Part shown: piece after piece, positions 33,701 to 42,289 of the stretch
How the letters are laid out: every line of letters begins with the position of its first letter
Numbering within the stretch: the first letter of the stretch is position 1
Source: Micrasema longulum
Lineage: Eukaryota > Arthropoda > Insecta > Trichoptera > Brachycentridae
DNA length: 64,000 bases
Direction: 5' to 3'
NCBI GenBank assembly: GCA_022494885.1
Contig: JAGVSM010004289.1
Coordinates: forward strand, 1-64,000
Notes under the pieces: generated by a model
Told to the model about the DNA's origin: nothing
The model's input: only the letters and a program-made list of their open reading frames with translations
Database searches by the model: none
Program-made: the position numbers and the translations under genes

Positions 33701-36297
33701 TGGGTGTTGTTGTGTATTTTTCATAATTTCCTTCCATATCCTCTCTTTCTCATCTGTTGACAAGCTTCTTATAGAAGTTTAGCGGGTTATTCCCTAAAAA
33801 AAAGATTCATCTTTGCGTATTATTTATATCACATAGTAAAGATGAATTTCACCCACATCAAAAAAGGTTTCAGCTCTCTAACTTCACAAAAGTCAACAGT
33901 TGGAAGAGTTAAGGTAGTACGGATGTTAAAGCGTAGCCAGGTTAATGTTACACAGTGTGTAAAGTGGCCACAAACCAGTCAATGGCAGGTCATTAGCCAT
34001 GTAAATGCCTAGACTTCCATATTCCCTTTTTAAAAATATTTTACCTGTCTGTCCCAATAAATTTTAATAATAAAAGCTATTTGCCTACGTTTTGTAACAA
34101 ATTTTATTATAAAAACAATTCATAACAATGCTACTATCTAAGGTTAGAAAAAAGTAATTTTATATGTGGGTGTTTTAATATATTACCTACTATTATTTTT
34201 ATTTTTGCACCGCAACAGTCACAATTCAGTTTAGAAGAGTGCCTAGAATCGGCGTTTATAATTCAAGTAGACTACAGGAGGGTTGTCTTTCAAGTTTTGC
34301 ATATAGAGCTGGAATAAAACAGTCGATAGCTTTTAAAGACTTTATTGTTTTTAGAAGTATTCTCCACGAAGATTAATACATTTTTGCATGCGCTCGAACT
34401 AACTCTGGAAGCGGTTATTCCACTCGTTTGTTGGTACAGTTGAAATCGTGTTTTTGGCGACTGAACCTTTGACCACGCAGTCCGTTCTTGATTTTCGGAA
34501 AGGTACAAAAATTGTCGAACCTTAGGTCAGAAATGTACAGAGGATGGTTTAGCAATTTGACGTTTTGTTTCTCTAAAAAAATATATTGTCATAGGAGCTG
34601 TATGCGAACTTGCATTATCTAGGTAGAGGATGATTCGTAGCTGAAGGTTGGTTTTTCGAAGCTTACAGATGACTTCCGGCAAACAAATGGTTGTGTATCA
34701 ATCGGCAGCAACAATTCTTTAATATTGCAGATAAATTGTTGCTTTTGAGACAAATGTCGTGACCGTCTTTTTGGGCACACTACGAGAACGGATGACTTTT
34801 GTCGGGTTTTCTTCACCCTGGAACACCCAAACAGATGATTGGCGTTTATTTTCGGGTTTATATGAGTAAATCCAGGATTCATCACAAACGGTGATGCAAT
34901 TCAAATTTTTCGAATTTCCTGTGTTAAAGCGGCCTAGACACCAATTGACCCTACCTTATTTCTGTTTTTCGTTAATAGATGGGGTATCCAATAAGAAACG
35001 AATTTTGTTAGGCACAATTCTAAATGCAATTTTTTAAAATTGAGGTCGTTGAAATTCCCAATAACGCCCAAATCTCGTGATATGTCACATGTCGATCTCC
35101 CCCGATGAGTTTGGGCACAGCAAGGGCGTTTTCCTGGGTGACTGCCGCTTTTGGTGCACCTGTCCTTGGATCGTCGCTAAGACTCATCCGTCCACGTTTG
35201 AATTCGCCACATCAATGAGAAATTGTCGATTGATGTGGCGCTTTATTGCCGAAAACAAAAACCAACTCTAATACTATTTTTCTAACAACGTATTCCATGT
35301 AATTTTATCAGTATTCGTAGTATGTGATATTACCCTATTAAAAAAATAAATTCGTATACAAACAGATGGGGCATTTTATTTTTTATTTCACTTTAACAGC
35401 GTTTACTTCTTAAGAAATATAGTATAGCATTAATATTTTTTTATTTTTTTTAGTTTGAGTTATATCGAAAGATAATTAAATAAATATATGGAAATCTGAT
35501 AAAAAATTCAATATTATGAAAATCTTACAAAATGATAGAACAAAAATAATCTAATTCAGTGGTGAATTATAGCACAGAACATCCGAGTTTGAGAAAAGTC
35601 ACATTTAATCTAATAAGATGATGTAGAAATGTATTTTTTCATACAAAACAATGTGGATCACAAAATTATATTTCTTATTATTATTCCAAAAACGTATTAA
35701 GATAAATCAATAAACTAGCTAAAGCCCGTTGATAAATTAAAGCTTTTTTATGAGTGATATTAAAATGTTCAGCGAACAGGGAAAAAAAATATGTAGGTTT
35801 TATTCGCTTTTTTTTTTAAGGTGACTTTTGAAAAATAAGTAAGAGACCATTTGCAGACTGTGGTACAGTATCAATAAAATTGTTTACAAATACTTAAATA
35901 ACGAATATAAAACGTTTAAAAGTGTCTGCGCCAGACTTTTTAACAATAAAATTATAATAGCTACCGCCACATTTTTTTACATCCGGTTTGGCGGTAAAAA
36001 ATAAATTATGTCCAATTCTCTTTAACCGAAATTGCCAAAAGTAGTTTAAAATGTTCCTGTATCAGGTTTAACGGTAGGTCATAACACCTTTAGGGCTCGG
36101 GGTAATGCTGTTTTATTGTTGTTTTAGGTCAGAGGTTTGCAATGCTGGAGCAAAAGGTTATTCTGGCGAATATTCTGAGGAAATACAAGATCAAATCAGT
36201 TGACAGAAGAGAAGATCTTATTCTGACGTGTGATATTATTCTCAGGCCATCCCACGGCGTTAACGTTATACTCGAAGAAAGGACACCCAATTGTTAA
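15593..36297 (+). CDS. Cytochrome P450, family CYP4 (CYP4C-like), frame break at the start
   Basis: Eleven exons: about 15593-15762, 17596-17702, 17784-17874, 21630-21818, 23047-23116, 24381-24592, 25885-25994, 28998-29066, 30967-31135, 32924-33103, 36128-36297. From TTG at 15606 they read 507 residues to TAA, near the usual length. Numbered from that Leu: N-terminal membrane anchor (1-17), PGP hinge (33-35), I-helix AGHDTS (312-317), ExxR (370-373), FDPDRF (422-427) and heme loop [10 protein letters not shown] (443-452) with ligand Cys450. Such microsomal monooxygenases use CPR and NADPH to hydroxylate fatty acids, hormones or xenobiotics; the substrate here is unknown. The ATG at 15593 has a good context but reads ATG GAA TAA, one frame off the body, so the start is broken, misassembled or non-canonical. 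Subfamily is inferred from overall resemblance. Confidence 0.9.
16500..16745 (+). repeat. Degenerate tandem repeat, three units of ~100 bp
   Basis: The core gcagctacagagcgcatgga recurs with variation near 16513, 16603 and 16718, each of the last two preceded by a ggagctagatt-type block. It lies in P450 intron 1. Family unknown. Confidence 0.55.
17030..17190 (+). repeat. SINE-G 3' tail fragment
   Basis: Carries the tail signature: atagtccctggactggtacc, gactgatca, cagtgccctatgcaccatt and a (gat)n end. The tRNA head is absent. Confidence 0.7.
17596..17702 (+). CDS. P450 exon 2
   Basis: Acceptor tttacag, donor gtttgc. Encodes [16 protein letters not shown], the A-helix/beta-1 region typical of CYP4. 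It holds the first in-frame ATG of the gene; starting there would remove the anchor. Confidence 0.87.
17784..17874 (+). CDS. P450 exon 3 (B-C region)
   Basis: Acceptor attttag, donor gtaagt. Encodes [17 protein letters not shown] and GILTSSG, the CYP4 segment before the C-helix WxxxR. Confidence 0.9.
18090..18275 (+). repeat. Probable non-LTR 3' tail
   Basis: AT-rich unit ending in tgtttgtttacctaataaaa and (taaa)n. The terminal tetranucleotide array suggests a retrotransposon 3' end. Family not identified. Confidence 0.4.
18440..19010 (+). mobile_element. Non-LTR retrotransposon 3' end (RNase H/Cys tail) with repeated 3' UTR
   Basis: 18460-18765 encodes a Jockey/R1-type ORF2 tail: [18 protein letters not shown], then a Cys-His cluster [18 protein letters not shown], ending TAG. 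A 3' UTR follows with a ~75-bp unit repeated about 2.5 times (18725-18905). The 5' end is truncated. Confidence 0.75.
19075..19640 (-). mobile_element. Non-LTR retrotransposon RT C-terminal fragment
   Basis: Minus-strand frames encode [37 protein letters not shown] and [18 protein letters not shown], the conserved end of insect endonuclease/reverse-transcriptase elements. Two frames are joined by a shift near 19320-19330, so it is dead. Confidence 0.8.
20050..20822 (+). repeat. Dispersed ~570-bp repeat R1, copy in P450 intron 3
   Basis: Collinear with 26010-26606: ttgaatatagattccgacat, cggcacttgaagtgcctttt, gaaatggatttagaata, ggttgttgt and gtatttcatagatc blocks. A SINE-G lies inside (20545-20735). 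An additional partial copy is at 19955-20020. Class unknown. Confidence 0.7.
20545..20735 (+). repeat. SINE-G (Gly-tRNA-derived), copy in intron 3
   Basis: Head gcctcgtggtgtaatggtca, gcctaccatgcaagaggtc and ggttcgattcccg resembles tRNA-Gly; the A and B boxes are intact. The tail carries atagtccctgaagcg and actgatcaccttaccttcat. It interrupts repeat R1. Confidence 0.8.
20825..21629. other. P450 intron 3, distal part
   Basis: AT-rich; no repeat family, RNA or coding remnant recognised. The acceptor for exon 4 is tttacag. Confidence 0.4.
21630..21818 (+). CDS. P450 exon 4 (C-helix to E-helix)
   Basis: Follows a 3.75 kb intron. Encodes [19 protein letters not shown], the C-helix W-x-x-x-R/K heme-propionate segment, and ends in ALDIIC before donor gtaagt. 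Confidence 0.9.
22355..22525 (+). repeat. Dispersed repeat R2, plus-strand copy
   Basis: Matches, inverted, 36832-36990: gataattaggtt, catgtttcacattttgtaaa, cacgggacaccccac and tgagggaacattattctg. About 160 bp are shared. Family unknown. Confidence 0.65.
23047..23116 (+). CDS. P450 exon 5
   Basis: Seventy-base exon with acceptor gttttag and donor gtgaga. Encodes [19 protein letters not shown], equivalent to the CYP4 E-F region (usually ETAMG.. or QTAMG..). Confidence 0.87.
23201..23980. mobile_element. Candidate TIR element in P450 intron 5
   Basis: ctttaggcatagaattaaga at the left is inverted at the right (tcttaattctatgcctttg), with about 30 bp of near-perfect arms around ~780 bp. No transposase frame is seen. 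Superfamily and target duplication are undetermined. Confidence 0.55.
24381..24592 (+). CDS. P450 exon 6 (F-G region)
   Basis: Acceptor tttttcag, donor gtatac. Encodes [18 protein letters not shown] and [11 protein letters not shown], the substrate-access F-G region of CYP4 proteins. Confidence 0.9.
24593..25589. other. P450 intron 6, nothing recognised
   Basis: AT-rich; I see no recognisable element until the inverted R1 fragment at 25590-25672. Confidence 0.4.
25590..25733. repeat. Inverted R1 fragment followed by deleted SINE-V
   Basis: 25590-25672 is the reverse of an R1 segment (aaatggattt..gataaaaa..tactacgaat). 25679-25733 has a SINE-V start (ggcctccgtgg) fused directly to its end (tttggcctcttggcctgttg), so the middle of the SINE is deleted. 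Confidence 0.55.
25885..25994 (+). CDS. P450 exon 7 (H-I region)
   Basis: Acceptor gaatag, donor gtaaag. Encodes [10 protein letters not shown] and EEVDTFMIA. The last codon, GCG (Ala), stands where many CYP4 enzymes have the Glu that bonds covalently to heme. Confidence 0.9.
26010..26606 (+). repeat. Dispersed repeat R1, copy in P450 intron 7
   Basis: Starts about 16 bp after the exon 7 donor and is collinear with the intron 3 copy but without the SINE. It keeps gaataggg..tactacgaatactgataa and ttcgtgac. No coding capacity is evident. Confidence 0.7.
26640..26945 (-). mobile_element. Non-LTR 3' UTR fragment
   Basis: The reverse complement carries aaactgaacggtttgggtag and atatgcctgcccttgtatg, the same 3' tail as the Jockey-like copy at 51930-52040. 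No coding part remains. Confidence 0.6.
27090..27432 (-). mobile_element. Mariner transposase C-terminal relic
   Basis: Minus frames read [19 protein letters not shown] (the ..PPYSPDLAPSDYF.. block around the third catalytic Asp) and then, with a shift, a [16 protein letters not shown] tail. N-terminal two thirds missing. It abuts a Jockey-like fragment. Confidence 0.65.
27436..27975 (+). mobile_element. Jockey-like RT C-terminal end with (aaat)n tail
   Basis: Encodes [18 protein letters not shown], then [20 protein letters not shown] and [17 protein letters not shown] before TAG. The same order occurs in the element at 60600-62460. The 3' UTR ends in taaataaataaat. 5' truncated. Confidence 0.75.
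28000..28997. other. P450 intron 7, distal part
   Basis: AT-rich; nothing recognised between the retrotransposon tail and the exon 8 acceptor. Confidence 0.4.
28998..29066 (+). CDS. P450 exon 8 (I-helix core)
   Basis: Twenty-three codons, phase 0 at both ends, acceptor atttag and donor gtgagt. Encodes [17 protein letters not shown], with the acid-Thr pair used for oxygen activation. Confidence 0.9.
29092..29735 (-). mobile_element. Non-LTR retrotransposon RT C-terminal end (YPYREMARW type)
   Basis: Minus frames encode [47 protein letters not shown] and [20 protein letters not shown], a common insect LINE C-terminus. The 3' end is a (tag)n array. It lies 26 bp from P450 exon 8. The same family is at 57830-58450 and, as a scrap, 41475-41560. 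Confidence 0.8.
29880..30215 (-). mobile_element. Probable non-LTR 3' end with (ATTTC)n tail
   Basis: On the minus strand it ends in an (aaatg)n array. Upstream is a GC-richer part (30060-30200) resembling a degraded coding end. Family not resolved. Confidence 0.45.
30308..30600 (-). mobile_element. MITE-A, full copy with terminal inverted repeats
   Basis: The ends acagagatgaagaat..ttaaga and tcttaaatgttcttcatctctgt are inverted repeats of about 23 bp. Similarity continues outward (aacatatta / taatatgtt), so the true TIR may be longer. The 293-bp body is shared with copies near 2376, 8392, 33842, 47560, 53838 and 63449. No coding capacity. Confidence 0.75.
30967..31135 (+). CDS. P450 exon 9 (J and K helices, ExxR)
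   Basis: Acceptor tttag, donor gtaagt. Encodes [19 protein letters not shown], including the invariant ExxR pair (ESLR) that ties the K-helix to the heme core. Confidence 0.92.
31523..31597. repeat. Hairpin with 16-bp arms
   Basis: tataccgtctcagtat (31523-31538) is perfectly inverted at 31582-31597 around 43 nt containing gcggcccagggggg. It lies in P450 intron 9. Probably a tiny foldback element. Confidence 0.6.
31600..32332. other. P450 intron 9, unrecognised part
   Basis: A 71-codon open frame at 31631-31846 has no recognisable relatives or exon-like borders. I see no other structure. Confidence 0.35.
32333..32500 (+). repeat. SINE-T, copy 3 (diverged)
   Basis: Weak match to the family: gtatcgtggactcatggatcagag, gagactcgaactc, and the final ggataaatataaaaacgcaaa. 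Confidence 0.55.
32924..33103 (+). CDS. P450 exon 10 (FxxGxRxCxG heme loop)
   Basis: Acceptor aaccag, donor gtatta. Encodes [20 protein letters not shown] and [11 protein letters not shown] with the axial Cys. The split Gly codon at its end is the usual CYP4 junction. Confidence 0.93.
33157..33412 (+). repeat. SINE-G, copy in P450 intron 10
   Basis: Nearly complete: gcctaccatgcaagaggtct, B-box ggttcgattcccg, full tail and (gatgat) end. It begins about 53 bp after the exon 10 donor. Confidence 0.8.
33842..34062 (+). repeat. MITE-A copy
   Basis: gatgaatttcacccacatc start, cttcacaaaagtcaacagtt, agtggccacaaaccagtcaa and a final cccaataaatttt. The outer TIRs are not evident. Confidence 0.65.
34270..35290 (-). 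pseudogene. Mariner transposase relic
   Basis: Read on the minus strand with frame shifts, it runs from an N-terminal DNA-binding part ([20 protein letters not shown]), through WCL, to the catalytic [18 protein letters not shown] and VPKKTV blocks, and ends with a ..[15 protein letters not shown] tail. This is the DD34D mariner layout at nearly full length (about 1 kb). Several shifts and stops make it inactive. It inserted antisense in P450 intron 10. Confidence 0.85.
35298..35605 (-). repeat. Fragments of R1 and SINE-V, minus strand
   Basis: 35305-35345 is the reverse of the R1 block (tactacgaatactgataaa). 35550-35605 is the reverse of the SINE-V middle (gaattatagcacagaacat..gagaaaagtcaca). 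Confidence 0.45.
36128..36297 (+). CDS. P450 terminal exon (L-helix to C-terminus)
   Basis: Acceptor gttttag. Encodes [20 protein letters not shown], the L-helix, and ends in RTPNC then TAA at 36295-36297. The frame is intact. The preceding 3 kb intron holds a SINE, a MITE and a mariner relic. Confidence 0.92.
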
Positions 36298-36431
36298 AAA
36301 TATATATATTTTTAACCTTTTACTAGTCTTTTTCTATTTTTTGTTTATTTTAGTGGCAATCAATTCGATCTAAGTTCCGAATCAAGACCATACATTTGTA
36401 TTGGCTTTATTGAAAATTGGTATGAACATGC

Positions 36432-36437
36432 AATAAA
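36432..36437 (+). terminator. Candidate P450 polyadenylation signal
   Basis: AATAAA about 135 nt after the stop codon, the first clear hexamer downstream of it. A plausible 3' end, not proven. Confidence 0.45.
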
Positions 36438-36661
36438 AGAGGAACAAACAATTACAGCAAAGAAAAAGACAGTAAATGATAGAGCAGATTGTTTTGAGAT
36501 GAAAGTAATTGACAATATCATGCCTAAAAAAAATAGTAAAGCGAGATGCGTTTGTATTTAATGACTTATAATATGGTAATTGAAATGATTTTGAAAAATA
36601 CATTTCAATGCAGATATTCAATACTGCGTGATTATGACTATTTTTATACAATTTTGCTCCG

Positions 36662-37238
36662 ACGGAGTCTTACGCTTCATTATCATTCCAGAGCCCTGAT
36701 TACAATGGGAAGTTAACAGAGTTATCCTCAACTATCTATAAAATAAAATCGAATTTTCTTTACCAAAATGTATAAATATTTTAAGTATTAAAGTATTATA
36801 CTTTTACATTGTTTGTATTAATTTTTTCATCCAGAATAATGTTCCCTCACTGGGGTGTCCCGTGCCAAGGGAAACATTTTACAAAATGTGAAACATGCCT
36901 TAAAATAGCTATTTAACAAAGTTAACATGAAAATAATAATAAAAAAACGTAATTAATCCAATCAACCTAATTATCATTAACACAAGTATGTTCGTCAGTA
37001 ACCTGCAGATGAAAAAAAAAAATATTGTGTGAGTATTCGTACAGAAAATTTGTTTTGACTTTATAGATAATTGAAGATAACTCTATTAACTTCCCATTGT
37101 AATCAGGGCGCAGAGATTAGTGTAAGAACACCTTTATATATAAATATTTTATGTCAACCATGTCGCGAATTGAACCCGAGACATCTTGCATGGTTGTCAA
37201 ACGCACTGATGATTTGACCACGAGGCGGAGAGAATAAT
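36662..37238 (-). repeat. SINE-G copy interrupted by a MITE
   Basis: Tail part (gtcttacgcttcattatc..) at 36667-36692 and body plus head (gattagtgtaagaacacc, gaattgaacccgagacatct, gaccacgaggc) at 37113-37238 flank a 417-bp insertion. Confidence 0.65.
36693..37109. mobile_element. MITE-B inside the SINE
   Basis: Ends GCCCTGATTACAATGGGAAG and its inverse, TIRs of about 50 bp with few mismatches. ccaga and gcaga flank the ends as a near-perfect target duplication. The interior includes a reversed R2 copy (36832-36990). One end resembles 48495-48545. Confidence 0.7.
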
Positions 37239-37534
37239 TGGTACAAATTTAGAAAAATAAAAACATGCTTGTAGATCGTAAGGAAAAAATATACCAATGA
37301 TGGTTAAAAATTTTTTTTAAAGAATTATTTGTTTTATTTCATTTTAATATCTATTATTTACATTCACAATACATGATTTTGTATTATTTCCATGTTTTGA
37401 CAAGCTAGAAATAAAATCCGTGTTAAGTCTAAAATCTCAAAGGTAAAACAACAAATTCTAGTCTCTACATATAATTCTGGGGTGTAAAATAGAATTAGAA
37501 TCCTGCACGATTGTTTTCGAAAAAACTGAGTGGA

Positions 37535-37700
37535 GATAACCTCGCCTCGTAGTGTTTGGTTATCGCGTTTGTCTACTACGCTTGAGGTTCTTGGTTCGGT
37601 TTCTTGGAGGGTCAACGTGAATTATTTGTTTTAAAGGTAATTTTACACTAAAATACAATACTGTTTCTGGACTGGCGCCTGATGCCTTCCTTCCTTATAA
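37535..37700 (+). repeat. SINE-G, diverged copy
   Basis: gcctcgtagtgtttggttatcgc, tactacgcttgaggttc, a damaged B-box and tggactggcgcctga. Older than the other copies. Confidence 0.6.
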
Positions 37701-38239
37701 TAACATACAACTCAAATAATAAAATAACAACAAAAATAACACATTACACGCAATTGATGAGCTTTTTCTTAATACCCTTATCAACTTTACGATACGGATT
37801 AAGCCAGTCAGTTAATTAGTAAAAGTTTATAGAACGAGAGAGTTTTATCTGGTTCATGCTCGTCCTTAATTTCTCATCAAGTGACTGATGGCTGAGAGGG
37901 ATGATGACGTATCATCCCCTTCCTCCTACCTCACCCCCGCCGAAACTCCTCAGTTGGTAACTATGTGTACTCATAGTGATGCGCAAAACAGAACGAAGGG
38001 AAAGGGGTGACTTGATAGAGATTTATAAAATAGTCAAAAGTCACTACAGTTGCCGGTTTTTTGATTTCAAGTTCAAACTGAAACAAGGTGCCCAACTTTG
38101 AGGCCACAGTCTGAGACTGGAAAAAACCGTTTAACCTAAACTCACGGGAGTATTTTCTAATCTGTAGAAATTTTATCACATATTTTAGATGGAAGTTGTA
38201 TTTATTATTTAACTTGCTTATTATTAACGAGGTTTATAT

Positions 38240-38900
38240 TTCTTAAAGTGGAGTTTTTCTGCTTTTATAAAACTTCTATTATCTCTTTCAGTGTTGAGAT
38301 TAGGAGGAATATTCTATAGTGAGCCAATCAAGAATTTTTCACCTTTTTTTATATTGTAAAGAGAAAACACCCCAAACTCTTCAGAAGAAGCTACCTGTTG
38401 GCAGTTATCAACAGCCCTTCCGTTCCACTTGAAGAGTGTTCAGCATTTTGCGTCCTACTTTGGTTTATTTTACCATTGTTGTGCACTAACTTGACCACGT
38501 AAGATACTACCTTTCGTGTTAGTTCTTTATGAAGTATCACCGATTCGATGTCGCATAGGTCGTCGCCCTAACTGCTGCATCGCGCCTCCAGCTCTTGTCT
38601 CTGAAAGCTGAAAAAAGGGGCAATGTATCAACAGGTAGGGGGTATCTTAAAGTGTTTCATCTTCACATGGGCAGCTGTCAATCTTGGAGATCTTAAAGCA
38701 ATGCGCGGTCCTTTTGGCATAGCTGAGCGGGAAATCGGCATAATTGAGTTTAGGGAAAAGCTTTAGGGCTGTTAGTTGAAATAAGCTACCACAAGAGTTG
38801 GCTTCAACGAATAGTTTCAACAACCTCAAAAATGAGCCAAATTTGTAAGTGATATGGAAAAACCAAACAATTTTCTTCCAAATAGATTTACACATTTTGA
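38240..38900 (-). mobile_element. Non-LTR retrotransposon 3' end, family L-X copy 1
   Basis: Collinear with 54900-55400 (gaagaagct..cctgttg, gttccact..gaagagtgtt, ctttggtttattttacca, tactacctttcgtgt). The minus strand encodes the end of an ORF2 with SKIDSCPCEDET, a CPC tail found in insect LINE C-termini. Confidence 0.65.
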
Positions 38901-40500
38901 CTTTAAGCTACTCTATTATTTTGATGAAATACAGGCATCCAAACTCTCTCATACTTTTTATTAAAATGAAATAAAAGTATTTTGTACTGTGTTTACAAAC
39001 TAAAATGGCATCTGAGTTTTTGAAATGATTTAAAAAAAAATAATTAAAGAAGCATACAGTACAATGAAGTGAGTTGAAATATAACAAGGTAGACTCATTT
39101 CTAATGGACCAGTGAAGTTTCCATATTATGTAGGATAATACATGCTTAAGTACGTAGTGATTAATTAATTATTATTAAATCTACAATAAAAACATATGAA
39201 CGAAAAAAAACAATACAAGTCATTGAAATAAAAGAAATGCAATATCAAAAATTAGGAAATTAATGTGAGTAACAAAAAATATTTGAAAAGTTACAAAAAA
39301 ACAGTACTAACGAGTAAAAGTTATATGCATAAGAGAAAAGCCATTAACTAAAATAAATATTGCTTCAATAACACAAGATACATATGAAAATATTTAAAAA
39401 ATGCATGAAAGTTTTTTTCCCCAAATTTTTATTGCATTGTTCTTAAAAAACTTGTTAACTTATATGATAGATATCAATGTGATTAAAACATCTTTTAAAA
39501 ATTGTAGAATATCCACGTAAAAAGGAATTCTTACCATAATAGCTTGTGCTGGGGAAAATACAGGAGAAATTTGTTCGGCGATAATTTTTGCCTACAATTA
39601 AGATTTTATATGTAAGCCTAGAGTTTTCTTTATTATGTTGATGAACAATTTTGCATGTAAAAGTGACACGTCATTTTTTCCAAGTAATTGAAAATGAACA
39701 TTATTTTATTGAAAAATTATAACAGTACAATGAAATTACATATGAATAACGTGGTAAACCCGTCAGGACCAGGTCTTTTGGGAGAATCCAAATGATGAAA
39801 TGATTTTAAACTTATTAGTTATTAAATATATCGGGATTAAATATAATACTTTAAATATCCATATTATCTTAACAACCCACAAAAGGCAAATCAATGCAAT
39901 TATTAACCAAAACAGACTGAAAGAAGAAAGAAAATAACAAACGACTGCTATGCACATTATCACCTTTTTCACTGTGCAGAAAAATTTCAGATATTTAAAG
40001 AGTTTTTTTTTTTTTTGATTTTACAAATAAAGATAATTACTTAGAACAATTTGTTCTGTTTGATCAATGTAACAATAATTGTTGGCTTTTTATTTCTGAC
40101 GTGAACAGAGAATGAAAAATTTTACGTTATTTTCAAGTTTTTTATGTTGTCTGTTTTTTTATATTTTAGTTTTTCTTTTATTTTTTTTATTAAAGAAACA
40201 GAACAATTGTTTGTAAATGTAAACCCGTTGATTTTGCTTTCATAAAACAAATTATTTATGTACCAAAACAGTTTTTTTTGCGCTGCGAGGTGTAGATAAA
40301 AAACATTTTTAAATAAGGTTTTGGCAAAAAGTAATCAGCTATGGTAAAAAATAATCGGCTATCCTAATAACTGTTGTGAAAACAGTCTGTTGCACTAACT
40401 TTGCACAACACTCTTTCCTCTATCGTTCTTGATTTAACATTAACGCTTTTTTTTCATCTATTGATATATTTTACATGCCCTTTAATTTATTTAAAAATAA
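38900..40500. other. Unidentified AT-rich region
   Basis: No host gene or named repeat supported; the open frames here look random. Confidence 0.35.
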
Positions 40501-40785
40501 ATTAAGATTCCTTATTTCTGGCTACCAGATAATCCCACTTACTATTTAATGATGCTCACACTTACACACACCTGAACACTTACTCCTACACTAATACATA
40601 TAAAAACACATCTACACTTACTCACATACAAATATACATAAACACACCCTTTTGTTGTAACACAATTTAATAATATGTATAATTCTTATTTAGAAACATT
40701 GCTGATCTGTCTTTAAACTGTATTTTTTTAATGTTCGTATTTCATTGTTAACTGCTTGTTTCTTTAAAATAAATAAATAAAAAAA
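40500..40785 (+). mobile_element. Probable non-LTR 3' UTR
   Basis: A CA-rich stretch (cacttacacacacctgaac) precedes tgttcgtatttcattgttaac and an (aaat)n tail. No coding part is kept. Confidence 0.4.
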
Positions 40786-41345
40786 TTCGACTTTTAAAAA
40801 TAATTTTAAAACAATTTTATCTCGTTACGAGTTGGTGAGCGTTTTAGAAATTACTTTTGCGAGCTTTTTTAGATTTTTTTTTTACAAACCGAAATGCCTT
40901 AACATTTTTTTTGTCATCTTTTTCAATTTCAATTTTTCAATGTATTTCAGGAAATTTTCTTATTTATCTCAAATGATTTATGTGGCTACCGTTTATAAAA
41001 TCTTATTATATCGATTTTCATAATCGATTAATAAATCTGCGAATATTGTAGAGTATCTCAGTTATACAAATGATCAAATTATTCTATTCTTGTAACCGGT
41101 TGCGAACATCACTAACCCCTTAGGGATTTTATTGACTCACCCCTAGTTTGACTTTGACTTTCTGAAATTCAGTCATGTCGTCTTTCATGGGAAGTAAGTG
41201 GATTTTAAATGCGTAAATAAAGTTATATTTATTTTTCTTGTAAGAATCTTTTAAAATAATACTTTGAGTCTGTCCAAATGTTTGTGGAGAGTGAATAAAT
41301 TTGACATATTATGGAGTTATCAAGATTAACATTAATATGTTGAAT

Positions 41346-41388
41346 TGTAGAACTGTAGAACTGTAGAATGTTGAACTGTAGAACTGTA
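41346..41388 (+). repeat. Short tandem repeat (tagaactg)n
   Basis: Five imperfect units of gtagaactg/ttgaactg. Simple repeat; flanks not informative. Confidence 0.7.
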
Positions 41389-41474
41389 TTTGATTCTGCG
41401 CGCGCAAAATAAACAAGTAGATATAAAAAAAAAACAAACATCTTCAATTGAAAAAATCGAAAATAGATTTAGAA

Positions 41475-41560
41475 AAAAAAAACAAACAAACCACTCAGTC
41501 ATTTCGCGGTGGGGGTAGGCAGAGAAGATAGAACGCCAGATCACTATGTCTTTGCATAAA
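41475..41560 (-). mobile_element. Scrap of the [13 protein letters not shown] LINE
   Basis: The minus strand encodes MIWRSIFSAYPHREMTEW, the extreme C-terminus seen at 29102-29200. Confidence 0.6.
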
Positions 41561-42289
41561 GCTTAATGTACCTTGACGTAACTTGCGTACCAATCCCGTC
41601 TTTGTTGTGGGAAATTATAAAACTAACATCGGATTCTTTTCCCCTCTGCTAAGGATCCTCAGAACAGTGAACGAAATCTCACTAAACGGTACTGTCGATG
41701 TGTTCCTACAGCAAGCGGAGGCATTTAAGAAGCAAGCGGTGTTGTCTCTACTGACTCGCGATGTCACACTTGCCATTTCCGCCTAGATTATGCTATATAC
41801 ATACCTTTTGTTTATTATACACATTGTTAATTTAAGTAGATTTTAAGAATATTTAAATGAAGTATTACTCATTAATGCTAATCTATTAGAGCTTACTTAA
41901 GCCTGTTGATTGGCTTTAAAAAAATATGTAAAAAGACTTAGAAAAAAATAAGAAATAGTAGATACATATGGCCAAAAATAAAAAAGTAGATATGGGAAAA
42001 AAAAGTCAGTAGATAATAAAAATATATGGATGCAACCAAAAATAAATTGATAAATATATTGAAAATAATATTCAATAACTATTGATGTAACAAAAAATCA
42101 ATAAGTTGAGGAAAAATAGCCGAAAATCAATAAGTAATTACAGAAAGAAATAACTTAGTCGATATTGGGAAAAAATGTATATGAATTGGCATGTTTCAGC
42201 TCGAAGTCTTTAATGTTGATCGTATTTATAATTATATATTGTATACCATTATTTTATTTACCTTTTTGTTTTAAGGTTTTTGTTTATTT

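Noticed and set aside
34719..34904. Active mariner transposase
   Set aside because: The catalytic blocks are spread over at least three frames with stops between them.
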